Below are positions 63,214-64,000 of a stretch of 64,000 nt of DNA, in pieces. Under the pieces are notes generated by a model. It was given only the letters and a program-made list of their open reading frames with translations. It did no database searches and was not told where the DNA came from. Position 1 is the first letter of the stretch. The number at the start of each line of letters is the position of its first letter. This DNA comes from JACCZR01 sp963844805 (GTDB taxonomy: Bacteria; Actinomycetota; Thermoleophilia; Solirubrobacterales; Thermoleophilaceae), in NCBI GenBank assembly GCA_963844805.1, contig CAWJPU010000011.1:62001-126000 (forward strand), read 5' to 3'. The position numbers and the translations under genes are program-made.

Positions 63214-64000
63214 CCAGACCCACGTCATCGTCGGCGCCAGCCTGGCCGGCGCGAAGGCCGCCGAGACGTTGCGCAGCGACGGCTTAGAAGGGCGCGTGCT
63301 GCTGATCGGCGCCGAGGAAGAGCTTCCCTACGAGCGACCGCCGCTGTCCAAGGAATACCTGCGCGGTGAGGCCGCGCGGGAGACCACGTACGTGCACGAC
63401 CGTGACTTCTACTCGGAGCACGACATCGAACTGCATCTCGGCCGCCGCGCGGTGAGCCTGCGGACATCCGAGAAGGAGGTCGAGCTCGACGACGGGCAGC
63501 GAGTGCCCTACGACCGCCTGCTGCTGGCGACCGGAGCACGGCCGCGGCGGCTCGCCGTGGAGGGCGCTGACCGTGCCGGGATCTTCTACCTGCGCAGCAT
63601 CGGCAGCTCGGACGCCCTGCGCGAACGGCTGGACCGTGGCGGTTCTGTGGTGGTCGTCGGCGCCGGTTGGATCGGCAGCGAGGTGGCTGCCTCGGCCCGC
63701 CAGCGCGGTCTCGACGTGACGATCGTCGATCCGGCCGGCGTGCCCCTGCAGCGCGTCCTGGGGACCGAGGTCGGAACGGTCTTTCGCGACATCCACGCGG
63801 ATGCCGGCACCCGCGTGCTGGGTACCGGGATCGAGGCGATCGAGGGAGACGGTGGCGTCGAGCGTGTGCGGACGACCGACGGTCAGACCATCGACTGCGA
63901 TTTCGTCGTCGTCGGCGTAGGCGTCGAGCCTCGGAGCGAGGTGGGGGCTCAGGCCGGCCTCAGCCTCGAGAACGGCATCGTGGTGGACGAGCACCTGCGG
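63203..64000 (+). CDS. NAD(P)/FAD-dependent ferredoxin reductase-type oxidoreductase, cut by window edge
   Basis: ATG 63203 with AGGGAG at 63192-63197; open to the window end. THVIVGASLAGAKAAETLR binds FAD, ERPPLSKEYLRGE is the reductase-family motif, LLLATGARPRR and VVVVGAGWIGSEVAASAR (NAD site) follow. Resembles rhodocoxin/putidaredoxin reductases that supply electrons to a ferredoxin. Partner not in the window. Confidence 0.9.
   Translation, partial: MTTDQTHVIVGASLAGAKAAETLRSDGLEGRVLLIGAEEELPYERPPLSKEYLRGEAARETTYVHDRDFYSEHDIELHLGRRAVSLRTSEKEVELDDGQRVPYDRLLLATGARPRRLAVEGADRAGIFYLRSIGSSDALRERLDRGGSVVVVGAGWIGSEVAASARQRGLDVTIVDPAGVPLQRVLGTEVGTVFRDIHADAGTRVLGTGIEAIEGDGGVERVRTTDGQTIDCDFVVVGVGVEPRSEVGAQAGLSLENGIVVDEHLR

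Overview
The window comes from a very GC-rich actinobacterium. Gene content, GTG/TTG starts, tight overlaps and the expanded MSQENV-type SnoaL family suggest class Thermoleophilia (Solirubrobacterales or a relative). That placement is inference from gene style, not from a marker-gene tree. Most of the window is ordinary chromosome: protein quality control, a large two-component signalling pair, and nearly the whole de novo purine pathway.

Layout. 1-7.6 kb: envelope and repair genes (PAP2-type phosphatase, polytopic membrane protein, alpha/beta hydrolase, endonuclease III, a Pro/Ala-rich anchored protein, a PhoD-like phosphatase). 7.6-11.7 kb: dnaK-grpE-dnaJ-hspR operon behind a perfect inverted repeat, probably the repressor site. 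11.8-21.1 kb: an exported SGNH hydrolase, then on the minus strand a giant hybrid histidine kinase with an array of HAMP repeats, overlapping by 4 bp with a REC-PAS-GAF-PP2C-HATPase protein. 21.3-24.9 kb: clpB and two small genes. 25.6-40.5 kb: purD, purE, purB, purC, purS, purQ, purL, purF, purN and purH, interleaved with a GYD protein, a DUF3307 protein, an EamA transporter, a small membrane protein and recQ. purM and purK are not in the window. 40.5-45 kb: tRNA-Lys, a ThuA-like protein, tRNA-Glu, a CDGSH / iron-redox enzyme / carboxylate-amine ligase / MTQ2-type methyltransferase block, and tRNA-Val.

45-54 kb is an accessory region. The 3' half of tRNA-Val is repeated at 47.01 kb and, as a 46-bp exact copy, at 53.68 kb. 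Diverged sequence of about 270-300 bp follows the first and third copies, and a 55-bp motif occurs three times. Inside are a serine recombinase, an endonuclease/exonuclease/phosphatase protein, a decayed membrane protein, an AraC/NmrA divergent pair, an endonuclease I remnant and a second SGNH hydrolase. This looks like one or two degraded elements integrated at the tRNA.

54-64 kb: small stress or catabolic proteins (four SnoaL-like, one SRPBCC), exported proteins, a possible large-serine-recombinase remnant, a three-gene operon of papain-like protease, membrane/coiled-coil protein and Vps62-like protein (the best candidate here for an uncharacterised system), folE, and a truncated FAD oxidoreductase.

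Caution on sequence quality. Roughly twenty genes before 51 kb, including normally essential ones (clpB, purB, purC, purD), are split by single-base shifts, mostly one extra C or G. Sequencing or assembly error is the most likely cause, so those genes are annotated as one interrupted CDS each.
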